This document shows, piece by piece, positions 27,976 through 37,746 of a stretch of 64,000 bases of DNA. Location of the stretch: contig NZ_QZDT01000019.1 of assembly GCF_009917485.1 (NCBI RefSeq), positions 23,583 to 87,582 of the forward strand, in the 5' to 3' direction. Each line of letters begins with the position of its first letter. The first letter of the stretch is position 1. Below the pieces are notes generated by a model. It made no database searches, was not told where the DNA came from, and saw only the letters and a program-made list of their open reading frames with translations. Position numbers and translations under genes: made by a program. This stretch comes from Parablautia muri. Its GTDB lineage: Bacteria; Bacillota; Clostridia; Lachnospirales; Lachnospiraceae.

Positions 27976-28719
27976 TTAATAGCTTTCCCGAATCAATTCC
28001 TTTTTAAGCCTTTTCATAATTTTTTTTTCTAATCTGGAGATATAAGACTGGGAAATTCCAAGAAGCTCTGCCACCTCTTTCTGGGTCATTTCCTTTCCGT
28101 CAGGTGTCCCAAGCCCAAACCTTAAATTGATAATGGTTTTTTCCCTTTCGGTGAGCTTATCAATGGCTTTTAGCAAAAGCTTACGTTCCACCTCGTTTTC
28201 AATATCCTTGTATATAACATCCTCGTCCGTCCCAAGGATATCGGAAAGCAACAGCTCATTTCCGTCCCAGTCCACATTTAAGGGCTCATCGATGGACACC
28301 TCAAGCTTGGTTTTGTTGTTTCTGCGCAGATACATCAATATTTCATTTTCAATGCATCTGGATGCGTAGGTGGCGAGCTTAATATTTTTCCCCGGATTAA
28401 AGGTGTTGATAGACTTAATCAGTCCGATTGTTCCTATGGATATCAGATCCTCCACTCCCACCCCTGTGTTATCAAACTTCTTTGCTATGTAAACCACCAA
28501 ACGCAGATTATGCTCAATCAGTATGGATTTAGCCTCATCCTCATATTCCGTTCCCAGATCGTTAATCACTTCGTTTTCCTTCTCCACTTCAAGGGGCGGC
28601 GGAAGCACCTCCGAACCGCCTATGTAGTGCACATCCCCCTGCTTTGTCAATAAAAATCCCGGCTCTCGCCGGTACAGCTTAAACTGCAGCTTACCTGGAA
28701 TTGCTACTTTAAACACCAT
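27976..28719 (-). CDS. sigE: RNA polymerase sigma factor SigE (mother cell early), pro-form
   Basis: SigE drives early mother-cell transcription in sporulation. It is made as an inactive precursor and cleaved by SpoIIGA. The N-terminal pro-sequence of about 30 residues, with [13 protein letters not shown] near the cleavage region, is visible. Region 2 holds [17 protein letters not shown] and region 4 [22 protein letters not shown]. The 247 residues match the family. GGAGGAAATCATAA precedes the ATG. It lies 87 bases behind spoIIGA. Confidence 0.96.
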   Translation of the reverse strand: MVFKVAIPGKLQFKLYRREPGFLLTKQGDVHYIGGSEVLPPPLEVEKENEVINDLGTEYEDEAKSILIEHNLRLVVYIAKKFDNTGVGVEDLISIGTIGLIKSINTFNPGKNIKLATYASRCIENEILMYLRRNNKTKLEVSIDEPLNVDWDGNELLLSDILGTDEDVIYKDIENEVERKLLLKAIDKLTEREKTIINLRFGLGTPDGKEMTQKEVAELLGISQSYISRLEKKIMKRLKKELIRESY

Positions 28720-28806
28720 TTATGATTTCCTCCTGTTTCTGAATTTAGCAATCTCTGTTTTTTATATTTTTCCTTTATGATTTGTTATTTCATAATCTCT
28801 ATCGTT

Positions 28807-29616
28807 TTATATTGATAATTCCGGAGGCAGTACCATTTGGTAACTGCCCTTTTGGGAAATCTTTCCTTGAAACACTGCTACAATCACTTTCTCGTACTGT
28901 TTTTCGCCCATGCTCCCTTGCACGTTCATGATGTCTATTTCGTATCCTTCCAGCAAGCCGCTGTTTTTTCCAATACTGTGATAGGGAATTATTTTATATT
29001 TTTCCGGTTTCATCCACAGTTTTAAGTTCTCCCATTCCTTTGCCTCCAGTATGGCCACCGGCTTCCTGCTTACGGGCTCCACCAGCCCGTTCCCTGTATC
29101 AATCAAAGCTGCAACTGTGATAGGTCCCTGGTCTCCCGGAATGCTGACCCTGCAAAAATGCTCCTTCCGCTTTCCCTGGCAGACTGTAATCAATCTTCTG
29201 CAGATTGCAAATCCCACAAATCCCAGGCCTGCAAGCACCATGGTGGAATCTCCATATTCTGTAAATATATTGCTCCTTCCATTCAGAAAAATTATGAACC
29301 CACCTAACAGAAAGGAAAAGAAATAAAGATATCCAAGCCCTCTTAGCAATTCCCCAAAGCTTTTGACTCTGCACGCAATTCTTATCATAAGCATTCCGAT
29401 TGGAACCATCCCCAAAAGTACCTTCAGCACATATGGTATTTTCGGCAGGCACAACATAATGCAGTAGCCTGCCGCCCCTGTAACACTTCCCGCAAAAATT
29501 CTTGAACAAGTGGCAGTTTTCCCAAGCACCCTTGCCGTAAGAGAAAGCAGGTATAAATCCATAACCATATTTAATAAAAAAATGCTGTCAATATAAATGG
29601 TACCCTGTAATTGCAC
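28807..29616 (-). CDS. spoIIGA: SpoIIGA, membrane aspartic protease that processes pro-SigE
   Basis: SpoIIGA sits in the septal membrane and, after a signal from forespore SpoIIR, cleaves pro-SigE. The N-terminal half has five membrane segments, beginning YIDSIFLLNMVMDLYLL. The C-terminal half is a protease domain with the catalytic aspartate in ALIDTGNGL. I place the start at a GTG (29616), twelve bases after GGAGGTG; an in-frame ATG at 29637 overlaps that ribosome site. It forms an operon with sigE and is preceded by a promoter with an unusual 21-base spacer and a Spo0A box. Confidence 0.9.
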   Translation of the reverse strand: MQLQGTIYIDSIFLLNMVMDLYLLSLTARVLGKTATCSRIFAGSVTGAAGYCIMLCLPKIPYVLKVLLGMVPIGMLMIRIACRVKSFGELLRGLGYLYFFSFLLGGFIIFLNGRSNIFTEYGDSTMVLAGLGFVGFAICRRLITVCQGKRKEHFCRVSIPGDQGPITVAALIDTGNGLVEPVSRKPVAILEAKEWENLKLWMKPEKYKIIPYHSIGKNSGLLEGYEIDIMNVQGSMGEKQYEKVIVAVFQGKISQKGSYQMVLPPELSI

Positions 29617-29663
29617 CTTGCAATTCTTCACCTCCATTTCCCATGTACAAGTATATGATGTAT

Positions 29664-29693
29664 GAGTACATTCTGTACGAGTACATTCTGTAC
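29664..29693. repeat. Direct repeat in the spoIIGA leader
   Basis: GAGTACATTCTGTAC occurs twice back to back, at 29664-29678 and 29679-29693. A looser third relative follows toward the gene. The units contain GTAC palindromes and lie in the transcribed leader, between the predicted start site and the ribosome site. Confidence 0.65.
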
Positions 29694-29699
29694 TTGTTC

Positions 29700-29732
29700 A
29701 TTATAAACATTAATGTATTCATAATTTGTCAA
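29700..29732 (-). promoter_or_regulatory. Promoter of spoIIGA-sigE with 21-base spacer
   Basis: On the minus strand a perfect TTGACA (29732-29727) and a perfect TATAAT (29705-29700) are separated by 21 bases. A SigA promoter with an overlong spacer that needs Spo0A for activation is the known design of Bacillus subtilis spoIIG. Start of transcription would be near 29692. Confidence 0.75.
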
Positions 29733-29734
29733 AA
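29725..29734 (+). promoter_or_regulatory. Spo0A-box match overlapping the -35 region
   Basis: TTTGTCAAAA matches the published Spo0A consensus TTTGTCRAAA at every position. It overlaps the -35 hexamer of the spoIIGA promoter, as one of the Spo0A sites does at Bacillus spoIIG. Confidence 0.65.
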
Positions 29735-29911
29735 CATTGTCCCATACCTTTTCATTCATCGCAGCAATACGGTAAAATCCTCTAAATTTTGACTTTGCAT
29801 TCGTTAAATATCGCATCAATCTCTCATTCCTTTTAACAATAAATGCCGGCACACTTCGCCGGACGACTTATTATCACAAACTATGCCTCGCCTCGGGTTC
29901 CAGCTTATTGT

Positions 29912-29939
29912 AATAAAAAGAGCCGGCATTCCTGCCGAC
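29912..29939 (-). terminator. Terminator of the M18 aminopeptidase gene
   Basis: On the minus strand GTCGGCAGGAATGCCGGC forms a compact stem followed by TCTTTTTATTA, 43 bases past the aminopeptidase stop. Confidence 0.8.
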
Positions 29940-29981
29940 CCCTTTTTATTTTTTCAAATATATTTACTGGTCAAGAAATAT

Positions 29982-31262
29982 CTATTTTTCATAAAACCTC
30001 TTAAGAACCCGTATCAGATATTCCACATCCCCGCTTCCTGCAGTTTCCACGGCTGAGTGCATGGCAAGCTGCGCAAGACCAATATCCGCTGACAAAACAG
30101 ACACCTGTCCTGCCAAAACATTTCCCAACGTTGATCCGCCTTCTATATCGGAACGGTTATGATAATCCTGACAGGGAACCTGCGCTTCTCTGCATAAGGA
30201 CTTCATAACAGCCTCAGAGACTCCATCAGTGGTATATCTTTGCCCGCCGTGATGCTTTATCACAATGCCCCCATTTAACAACGGACGGTTTTCCGGATCT
30301 GCTTTTTCCGGGTGATTGGGATGAAGGGCATGGGCATTGTCGGCAGAAATCATAAAGCTATCTGCCAAAAATCTTAAATAATCACTTCTCGTTTTACCAA
30401 GGCTCTCCCCAATCCTTTCCAGTGTATCCCTCAAGAATGTGGATGCTGCGCCCTCCTTGGTGTGGCTGCCTACCTCCTCATGGTTAAAAATGACACACAT
30501 ATTACAATATTCCTTAGGCTCGGCCAAAAGCAAGGCCTCCACAGATGCGAAAACACACTCCAAATCATCCAGTCTTGGAGAGATCATCCATTCTTTTTCT
30601 GCCCCGGCAATCTTTCCCTTTTCCCTCACATACAAGAATAAATCGCTTCCTAGAATTTCATCTTCCTCTACCCCTGCAAGAAATGCCAGCTTTTCCTTTA
30701 ACTTTCCTTTCGCCCCAGGGCCTCCCATTAAGGGAAGTAAATCTGTCTGTATGTTAAGCTCCACACCCTTGTTGATGCTCCGGTTCATATGAATGGCAAG
30801 GTTGGGGATCACAAGGAGGTCTTCGTCCACATTCACAGTCACGGTCTGAAGTCCATTTTCGCCAGTACACACCACTCTCCCGGCTACCGAAAGGCATCTG
30901 TCAAACCAAGTAGACTGTATCATGCCGCCATACCCTTCAACATTGAGCTTTAGGTATTTATTTTCCAGCATCATCTCCGGGTTTGTTTTTATTTTAAAGC
31001 AGGGGGAGTCGCTATGGGAGGCAGTTATATGAAAACCTTTTAAACTCAAATCGGGAATTTGAAAGGCTGCCAGAGAGGAATCACCGCGCTTCACATAATA
31101 ACTTCCTCCTGGAACAACTTCCCACAAACTTCTCTCATCAAGCTGCACAAATCCATTTTCAGACAGCCGCTTTTCTACCTGTTCTACCGCATGATAGCAG
31201 CTTACACTTTTATCAATAAATGCAAGGCATTTTTCAGCCCACTCCAAATTTACTTTTTCCAT
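29982..31262 (-). CDS. M18 family aminopeptidase
   Basis: M18 enzymes are cytosolic zinc aminopeptidases that remove N-terminal residues, often acidic or hydrophobic ones, and assemble into dodecamers. The 426-residue length is usual. Metal and catalytic motifs are visible: TASHSDSPCFKIK, ISPRLDDLECVFA, FNHEEVGSHTKEGAASTF, SADNAHALHPNHPEK and the C-terminal IGLAQLAMHSAVETAG. GGAGGTATCATA precedes the ATG. The gene is monocistronic. Confidence 0.93.
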   Translation of the reverse strand: MEKVNLEWAEKCLAFIDKSVSCYHAVEQVEKRLSENGFVQLDERSLWEVVPGGSYYVKRGDSSLAAFQIPDLSLKGFHITASHSDSPCFKIKTNPEMMLENKYLKLNVEGYGGMIQSTWFDRCLSVAGRVVCTGENGLQTVTVNVDEDLLVIPNLAIHMNRSINKGVELNIQTDLLPLMGGPGAKGKLKEKLAFLAGVEEDEILGSDLFLYVREKGKIAGAEKEWMISPRLDDLECVFASVEALLLAEPKEYCNMCVIFNHEEVGSHTKEGAASTFLRDTLERIGESLGKTRSDYLRFLADSFMISADNAHALHPNHPEKADPENRPLLNGGIVIKHHGGQRYTTDGVSEAVMKSLCREAQVPCQDYHNRSDIEGGSTLGNVLAGQVSVLSADIGLAQLAMHSAVETAGSGDVEYLIRVLKRFYEK

Positions 31263-31377
31263 TATGATACCTCCTGCCTATCGCAAACTATCCAGATTCT
31301 CTACCGCAAGCTGTCAAAAGCCCACTTGTGAAAAACTACATCAAGCATCATCACCCTTCGCAGGCCAGCTTATCGAA

Positions 31378-31410
31378 TGAAAAGGCTGCACACCCTCTGG
31401 TATACAGCCT
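31378..31410 (-). terminator. Possible terminator of the dcw operon after ftsZ
   Basis: On the minus strand AGGCTG and CAGCCT form a six-base stem with a 16-base loop, followed by TTTTC. It is modest in strength. Confidence 0.5.
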
Positions 31411-31437
31411 AAACACTCTCCCATAAATTATACACAC

Positions 31438-32649
31438 TTATTTCTTTTGCAGGAAAGAAGGAATATCCAAATGCTTGTCCACCACATTGCTCCTAATCTC
31501 TCCTGGATTGGTAATTCCCTGGACAGGCCTGTGCGGCGCTGCCGTCTGGTTTTGACCTGTAAAGGTATTAGGAGCATTATTTACACCTGTCGGCGCACTT
31601 CCCCCCTGATTCCTGATCGTAATATTAGGCGTCACAGGCTTCATATATTTATTGGTAAAAGCACTGTGTGAGGATATGGGCTTATTGGTAGGCAGGGTAG
31701 CGTCCTCCAATCCTGTAGCAATCACCGTAATCCGGCAACTATCGCCCTGGGATTCATCATACATGGCACCAAAGATAATGTTTACTTCATCTCCCGCCAA
31801 CTCTTGTACATAGCTTGCCGCATCCGATGCATCCGCCAGCGTAATATCACCGGACACATTGATGATCACGTGGGTTGCGCCTGAAATAGTGGTCTCAAGC
31901 AGCGGACTTTCCACCGCCATCTTAACTGCCTCGCTCGCCTTATCATCGCCCTTTCCAGTACCAATTCCAATATGGGCAATTCCCTTATCTTTCATAACCG
32001 TCTGTACATCCGCAAAGTCAAGATTGATAACCGCAGGAACATTAATCAGGTCAGTGATTCCCTGCACTGCCTGCTGAAGCACTTCATCCGCTTTCTTAAG
32101 GGCATCCGGCATGGTTGTCCTTCTGTCCACAATCTCAAGTAATTTATCATTAGGAATTACGATTAAAGTATCAACATTATCCTTAATCTTCTCAATACCG
32201 CTAAGGGCGTTCACCATACGGGCTTTTGCCTCAAAACGGAAGGGCTTGGTTACTACCCCTACCGTCAAAATCCCCATGTCCTTTGCCAGCTTGGCAACAA
32301 CAGGGGCTGCGCCGGTTCCGGTTCCGCCTCCCATTCCGCAGGTTACAAACACCATATCCGCGCCTCTGAGTACGGCTGCTATCTCCTCGCTGCTCTCCTC
32401 AGCTGCTTTTTCCCCGATTTCAGGCTTTGCCCCTGCACCCAGTCCTTTGGTCAGCTTCTCGCCAATCTGCAAGAGTTTCGGCGCTCTGCAAAGCTGCAGG
32501 GCCTGCTTGTCCGTATTGATTCCAATAAACTCAACTCCGGTAATACTCTCGTCCACCATTCTATTTACAGCGTTATTACCTGCGCCACCCACACCAATAA
32601 CAATAATCTTGGCAGCAGATTCAGCATCGTTCGTCTTTATTTCCAGCAA
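31438..32649 (-). CDS. ftsZ: Cell division protein FtsZ
   Basis: FtsZ is the tubulin-like GTPase that forms the division ring. The GTP-binding domain shows [13 protein letters not shown], the tubulin signature [11 protein letters not shown], and NLDFADV. The 403-residue chain ends in a variable linker and a conserved tail [14 protein letters not shown] that docks FtsA or SepF. Translation probably starts at TTG behind GGAGGAAATACT. It is the last gene of the dcw series, behind ftsQ. Confidence 0.97.
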   Translation of the reverse strand: MLEIKTNDAESAAKIIVIGVGGAGNNAVNRMVDESITGVEFIGINTDKQALQLCRAPKLLQIGEKLTKGLGAGAKPEIGEKAAEESSEEIAAVLRGADMVFVTCGMGGGTGTGAAPVVAKLAKDMGILTVGVVTKPFRFEAKARMVNALSGIEKIKDNVDTLIVIPNDKLLEIVDRRTTMPDALKKADEVLQQAVQGITDLINVPAVINLDFADVQTVMKDKGIAHIGIGTGKGDDKASEAVKMAVESPLLETTISGATHVIINVSGDITLADASDAASYVQELAGDEVNIIFGAMYDESQGDSCRITVIATGLEDATLPTNKPISSHSAFTNKYMKPVTPNITIRNQGGSAPTGVNNAPNTFTGQNQTAAPHRPVQGITNPGEIRSNVVDKHLDIPSFLQKK

Positions 32650-32796
32650 AGTATTTCCTCCTTCACCATTCCGCTATCAAAACTACACATAAACATACCA
32701 GCATATTAAACTCATTATAGACTATCATATAATCTTTTCTTTGAATTAGCAACTAGAAATTTTAAAAACTTTTTTTGAATTATTTCAAACGTTTCA

Positions 32797-33627
32797 TCAC
32801 CCATCTGCTGCCTCCGGCTCAAAGGAAGTATTTTTTGTTCCCTCCGTATAGCTTTCCATCCGCAAAGTTCCTTTTTTTCCTTCAAGCTCCGGAAGCATAT
32901 ATTGCAATCCCATCATTTTTTCATCCAGATTCTCTCCCATTCCAAGGGCTACCTTCACGTCTTCAAAATACAGCGTAAGCGAACCATCACTGCCAAAATA
33001 AATCCTGTCCGTCACCAGATTATATTTATTGACAAGCTGCGTAATATTTAAGATAGACTGAAAAATCCCCGGATCTTCCACCGGAAGCGGCTCATGCAAA
33101 ACCACATGGTCAAAGCGAAGTCCTGTCACCAGAGGCACCCCTTCCGTCTTTTCAAAGGAGCTCTCCACCACAATACCATCTTTATCAAAGTACATGTACC
33201 TTTCCAAATATTCCACATACCCTGCCAGCGCCTTTTCATAAACCTCAATTTTAATTGTATGGGGGTCCTCCACAGAAACATCTATCTTTTCCACAAAAGG
33301 AACCCCAGTAATACTCTTGTCCTTGTATTTCAAAGATAAAAGAAGGGAATTATTCCCATAATGCCCTTCCATTACCATGTCTATGATCTCATCATTGGTA
33401 TAATGAATCGTCCCCTCTACATATACCGTGGTAACCGCATAATTTGTAATAATATAAGAATACGCCGCCGCCAATCCGATTACAAGGGCCAAAAGCATCC
33501 CTCCAATCATAAACAGGCTTTTGTGATTCCTAAAGTACGCCCCCGGTTCCTGTGCCTTACGGCTTACAGGCGGCTCCATTCTTAACCTATCAATTTGTTT
33601 TTTCTTTTTTTGCTTCACCTTAGCCAT
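32797..33627 (-). CDS. ftsQ: Division protein FtsQ/DivIB
   Basis: FtsQ/DivIB links the division complex across the membrane. A basic cytoplasmic head (about 1-35), one membrane segment (about 37-60), and a POTRA domain (about 65-135, starting YAVTTVYVEGTIHYTNDEI) are followed by the beta domain. The 276-residue length fits. The ribosome site is weak, so translation may be coupled to murA, whose stop lies 42 bases upstream. Confidence 0.9.
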   Translation of the reverse strand: MAKVKQKKKKQIDRLRMEPPVSRKAQEPGAYFRNHKSLFMIGGMLLALVIGLAAAYSYIITNYAVTTVYVEGTIHYTNDEIIDMVMEGHYGNNSLLLSLKYKDKSITGVPFVEKIDVSVEDPHTIKIEVYEKALAGYVEYLERYMYFDKDGIVVESSFEKTEGVPLVTGLRFDHVVLHEPLPVEDPGIFQSILNITQLVNKYNLVTDRIYFGSDGSLTLYFEDVKVALGMGENLDEKMMGLQYMLPELEGKKGTLRMESYTEGTKNTSFEPEAADG

Positions 33628-33668
33628 AAAACCGCTTACCCAGTGTCTTTTCTTTTTAGCTGTTACAT

Positions 33669-34922
33669 TTATTTCCCAAATATATGAACCCCCAAATTTC
33701 GATAATCCCTGCAGATATCTTCATATCCTCTCTCAATGAAATGGCAGTTCTTTACCACTGTTTCTCCAAGCGCCATGCTACCTGCAATCACCAGGGCCGC
33801 TCCTCCCCTGAGTTCTTCAGCCGCCACCTCGCATCCTAAGAGACTGTCCACACCTTGAATCACCGCCTGGCGCCTTCCTCTTAATTCAATGGAGGCTCCC
33901 ATTTTTCGAAGCTGTTCCACAATCCGAAAACGGTCTTCAAAAATCGTTTCCTCAATAACACTCTCCCCCTCGCAGGTAGACAAAACTGCCATAAGCGGAG
34001 ACTGCATATCCGTGGGAAAACCAGGATAAATTTCTGTCTTAATATAAGGAATCGGCTTTTTGTACTCTTTTGCAATAATATTAAGCCCTTCTCTGGTCAC
34101 ATGGACTTCCGCGCCAATCTCCTCCGCCACCCTTAGCATGCTCCGCATCTGGGCCACAGGTGCATCCTCCAAAAAAATATGACCGCCTGCTCCAAGCACA
34201 CTCATAAGATACGTCCCTGCCACAATCCGGTCAGCAGGCACTCGGAATCTGATACCGTGAAGTCTATGTCCTCCCTGTATGATCAGCACAGAACCGCCAA
34301 TCCCTTCAATCACCGCTCCTGCTTCCCGCAAAAATTCGCATAAGGTAACAATCTCAGGTTCCTTGGCTGCGTTTTGAATCACCGTCACTCCTTTTGCCAT
34401 GACGGCCGCCAGAATGACATTTTCTGTGGTCCCCACGCTGGAAACAGGAAGCCTTATCACCGCACCCTCAAGCGCCTTTACCCGCGCGGTGAAGCAGCCG
34501 TCTTTTTCATAAATTACCACACCCATCCTGCGCAGAGCATTTAAATGCATATCGATAGGTCTTTCTCCTATCACGCACCCGCCCGGATAAGCCATCGTCA
34601 CTTCGCCTATTCTGCCCAGCATGGCGCCTAACAGCGTAATGGAGGAACGCATACCTGTAACATGGTCGCCTGACATTGTATCCTCCAATATATTTCTGGC
34701 GTCTATGGTCAGCGTTTTATCTGACCGGACCACTTTACATCCTATACTCTCCAAGAGCTGCTGCATATGATACACGTCTGAAATATGGGGACAGTTTTCT
34801 ATCATACAGACATCCTGAATCAAAAGGGCTGCTGCCATCACCGGCAGTACCGCATTTTTAGAGCCCTGTATCTTTGTTTCTCCAAAAAGAGCATTTCCTC
34901 CCAGAATATGAATAGCATCCAA
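33669..34922 (-). CDS. murA: UDP-N-acetylglucosamine 1-carboxyvinyltransferase
   Basis: MurA makes the first committed step of peptidoglycan synthesis by transferring enolpyruvate from PEP. The substrate lysine is in IQGSKNAVLPV near residue 21, and the active-site loop PGGCVIGERPIDMHL carries the cysteine that fosfomycin attacks. The 417 residues are typical. TTG appears to be the start, behind GGTGAGAA. The gene is placed between ftsW and ftsQ. Confidence 0.96.
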   Translation of the reverse strand: MDAIHILGGNALFGETKIQGSKNAVLPVMAAALLIQDVCMIENCPHISDVYHMQQLLESIGCKVVRSDKTLTIDARNILEDTMSGDHVTGMRSSITLLGAMLGRIGEVTMAYPGGCVIGERPIDMHLNALRRMGVVIYEKDGCFTARVKALEGAVIRLPVSSVGTTENVILAAVMAKGVTVIQNAAKEPEIVTLCEFLREAGAVIEGIGGSVLIIQGGHRLHGIRFRVPADRIVAGTYLMSVLGAGGHIFLEDAPVAQMRSMLRVAEEIGAEVHVTREGLNIIAKEYKKPIPYIKTEIYPGFPTDMQSPLMAVLSTCEGESVIEETIFEDRFRIVEQLRKMGASIELRGRRQAVIQGVDSLLGCEVAAEELRGGAALVIAGSMALGETVVKNCHFIERGYEDICRDYRNLGVHIFGK

Positions 34923-34999
34923 ATTCTCACCATCTGCCTTCCGGTTTAAAAGTTAGACCTATCCTACTATATGTAAACTTTCAGAAAATGCATCTTGTA

Positions 35000-36181
35000 C
35001 TACAAATCTTTCAGCCGTATTCCCTTCCCCACACTTAGTACGATTCCCACTTCAACCAGCAGAAAAAGTACGGAAGTACCTCCATAACTGATAAACGGAA
35101 GGGAAATTCCCGTATTGGGAATGGTATTGGTTACAACCGCCACATTCAAAATAACCTGTATGGCAATATGCCCCATTACGCCAACCACCAAAAGCGCACC
35201 GAACAAATCCGAAGCATTGTTGGCAATCACCATAAAACGCCAGATGAGCAGCATGAACATCAATAAAATGGAAATAGCCCCAAATAAACCCAATTCTTCG
35301 CAGATAATGGAAAAAATCATATCGTTCTGGGCCTCCGGAACAAATCCAAGCTTCTGCATGCTCTGCCCTAAGCCTTTTCCAAGTATCCCTCCTGAACCTA
35401 TGGCGTAAAGGGCCTGGAGGGTTTGGAACCCTTTTCCGCTGGCGTAAGCTTCCGGGTCAAGCCAGGCTAAAATACGGGTTCCGCGGACACCTAACCCATC
35501 CGAATCAGCCGCATTTGCAATCAAGAACACGGCAAGCGCGCATACCGCCACTCCCAAAACCCCAAGCACAATAAACCGTTTATAGTCCGGACACGAAACA
35601 AAGAGCATAAGAACTGCAATTCCCAGAATGATAATAGCAGAGCTCATATTTTCCGTGACTTTCCATACCAAAAGGCACACCGGCAAAGGAATCCCCAATA
35701 CCATAAAAAAACCTCTTCCGCTCCTTATCTTCCGCCCCATCTTGCAAATCAGACTGGACAGGAACAGAATCATGCCTACCTTTGCAATCTCCGCAGGCTG
35801 AACGGATATACCGGCTATATTCAGCCATCTTTTCGCACCGTTTGCCTCCACGCCAAAAGGAATGATCAGCAAAATCAGTACAATAGATACGATATAGCCC
35901 ATTGCCGCAAACCGCTCCCAAAAATGATATGGAATATTTGCAACCACAATCATTGCAGCCATGCCCACAACCGTAGAAGCCGCCTGTCTTTTCAGGAAAA
36001 ATGCCGGATCCGGGTTCTTAAGCGTACTTCCCTCGTAAGAGCTGGAGGAATACAGCATAACCAGTCCAAAGGCCAGCAGAAACAACACAATAAATAACAG
36101 CGTATAATCAAAAAAAGATTCTTCCTGTTTCTTTACCCGCCCTCTATGATTGTTCTGATATCTTCTTTCTGCCACAATCAT
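35000..36181 (-). CDS. ftsW: Lipid II polymerase of the SEDS family (FtsW/SpoVE type)
   Basis: SEDS proteins polymerise lipid II together with a class B PBP. The 393-residue protein has ten membrane segments, LFLLAFGLVMLYSSSSYEG in the first, GAKRWLNIAG, the conserved QPAEIAKVGMILFLS helix, and the long extracellular loop ending in AQNDMIFSIICEELG with catalytic acidic residues. The C-terminal GISLPFISYGGTS is diagnostic. Sequence alone does not decide between division (FtsW) and sporulation (SpoVE) roles. GGAGGTTTAG precedes the ATG. Confidence 0.92.
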   Translation of the reverse strand: MIVAERRYQNNHRGRVKKQEESFFDYTLLFIVLFLLAFGLVMLYSSSSYEGSTLKNPDPAFFLKRQAASTVVGMAAMIVVANIPYHFWERFAAMGYIVSIVLILLIIPFGVEANGAKRWLNIAGISVQPAEIAKVGMILFLSSLICKMGRKIRSGRGFFMVLGIPLPVCLLVWKVTENMSSAIIILGIAVLMLFVSCPDYKRFIVLGVLGVAVCALAVFLIANAADSDGLGVRGTRILAWLDPEAYASGKGFQTLQALYAIGSGGILGKGLGQSMQKLGFVPEAQNDMIFSIICEELGLFGAISILLMFMLLIWRFMVIANNASDLFGALLVVGVMGHIAIQVILNVAVVTNTIPNTGISLPFISYGGTSVLFLLVEVGIVLSVGKGIRLKDL

Positions 36182-36273
36182 CTAAACCTCCATACCGGTG
36201 CAAACAGCTTGAAGAATAACCGTCTGGGCATTCTTCTTACTTATATGAAAAAGGGTTGCTGTGTAAATCTTTT

Positions 36274-37653
36274 TCATATTTTTCCTACTAACTCTTTAAA
36301 TACTTTTCCCCGCACCTCATAATTGGGAAACATCCCCCAGCTTGCGCAGGCCGGGGATAAAAGCACCGCATCTCCTGCGTCCGCCTGCTTTACGCACGCA
36401 TCAAAGGCTTCCTCAAACGTATCGGCCAAAATGATATTGGAAATGCCATGTTCCCTGGCGCACTTTTCAATCTTTTCACGGGTCGCTCCCACCAGCACCA
36501 AAGCCTTCACCTTTCCTTCAAAAGCCTCGATCCACTCATCGTACCTGCTGCCTTTATCATAGCCGCCTCCTAAAAGCACTGTGGGCTTTGACATGGCGCG
36601 TATTCCCTGGATTGCCGCATCCGGATTGGTTCCTTTGGAATCATTATAATAATCCACTCCGCCCTTGGTGTCAACAAATTCTATTCTGTGTTCCACCGGT
36701 GCAAATACCCGAATGGTATCAAGAATAACATTCATAGGAACACTTAAAGAATAACAGATGGCGATAGCGGCCATGACATTTTCCACATTGCACATTCCCA
36801 CAAGTCTCATGTCGTGTATGTTCAGAAGTCTGCGGACATTTCTCTCATCACCAGGTAAACATTTTGCCAGAAAGATTTCTTCTCCATCCAGATAAATTCC
36901 TTCCTTAAGTTCCCTTTTGGAGGAAAAGTACACCACTCTGGCAGGACATCTTTCACCAAAATCTCTGGTGTAAGCGTCTTCATAATTTAATACGCACACA
37001 TCCTCCTTTGTCTGGTTTTCGGCTATCCTTTCTTTCGTCTTTACATAACATTCCATGGTGTGATGACGGTTCAAATGATCCGGCGTGATGTTTAAAATGG
37101 CGGATACATTGGGCCGGAAGGAATGAGTGGTTTCAAGCTGAAAGCTGCTGATTTCCGCAACCGTCATACTCTCTTTCCCCGTATCAAGGGCAATGTCCGT
37201 ATAGGGATTTCCGATATTTCCTACCACATGCACAGAAACATAATAGGCGCTTAAAATCTGTCCTGTTAAAGTGGTAGTCGTGGTTTTCCCGTTGGTGCCT
37301 GTGATTGCCGCTATTTTCCCTTTTGCAAAGGCATAAGCCAGTTCAATCTCTCCCCATATTGGAATGTTCCTATTCTTATACTCCTCTAATAAGGGAGCGT
37401 CTATTGGCACACCGGGACTTATCACCACAAGGGCAATTTCCCTTTTCATATCTTCCGATAAGGAGCCAATCCAAAGGGTAAGGCCCGGTATTTCCCCTGC
37501 TTTTTCTATCTTTTCTATCAGTTCTTTTTTATCCAGCTTTTCATTACTGTCAAACAACACAGGAAAAGCCCCGCACCTTCCAAGCAGCCGGGATGCGCCG
37601 ATTCCGCTTTTTCCGCTTCCCACCACCAGAACTTTTTTACCTTGTAGTTCCAT
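36274..37653 (-). CDS. murD: UDP-N-acetylmuramoylalanine--D-glutamate ligase
   Basis: MurD adds D-glutamate to UDP-MurNAc-L-Ala using ATP. Domains in order are the uridine-binding fold (GSGKSGIGASRLL), the ATPase domain with ITGTNGKTTTT at about 112-122 and NITPDHLNRH, and the C-terminal domain with YNDSKGTNPDAAI and LSPACASWGMF. 459 residues is the usual size. GGAGGATTTAC precedes the ATG. Confidence 0.97.
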   Translation of the reverse strand: MELQGKKVLVVGSGKSGIGASRLLGRCGAFPVLFDSNEKLDKKELIEKIEKAGEIPGLTLWIGSLSEDMKREIALVVISPGVPIDAPLLEEYKNRNIPIWGEIELAYAFAKGKIAAITGTNGKTTTTTLTGQILSAYYVSVHVVGNIGNPYTDIALDTGKESMTVAEISSFQLETTHSFRPNVSAILNITPDHLNRHHTMECYVKTKERIAENQTKEDVCVLNYEDAYTRDFGERCPARVVYFSSKRELKEGIYLDGEEIFLAKCLPGDERNVRRLLNIHDMRLVGMCNVENVMAAIAICYSLSVPMNVILDTIRVFAPVEHRIEFVDTKGGVDYYNDSKGTNPDAAIQGIRAMSKPTVLLGGGYDKGSRYDEWIEAFEGKVKALVLVGATREKIEKCAREHGISNIILADTFEEAFDACVKQADAGDAVLLSPACASWGMFPNYEVRGKVFKELVGKI

Positions 37654-37746
37654 GTAAATCCTCCATTTCCGTCAGTATACTATATCTAAAGTCTTTATCT
37701 GTATACCTATTTAGACCTCAAGCATAAACCTGTAAATATATCAAAC

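Noticed and set aside
29628..29852. 74-codon minus-strand frame overlapping the spoIIGA leader
   Set aside because: It runs through the predicted promoter, the Spo0A box and the tandem repeats and lacks a ribosome site, so regulatory DNA explains it better.
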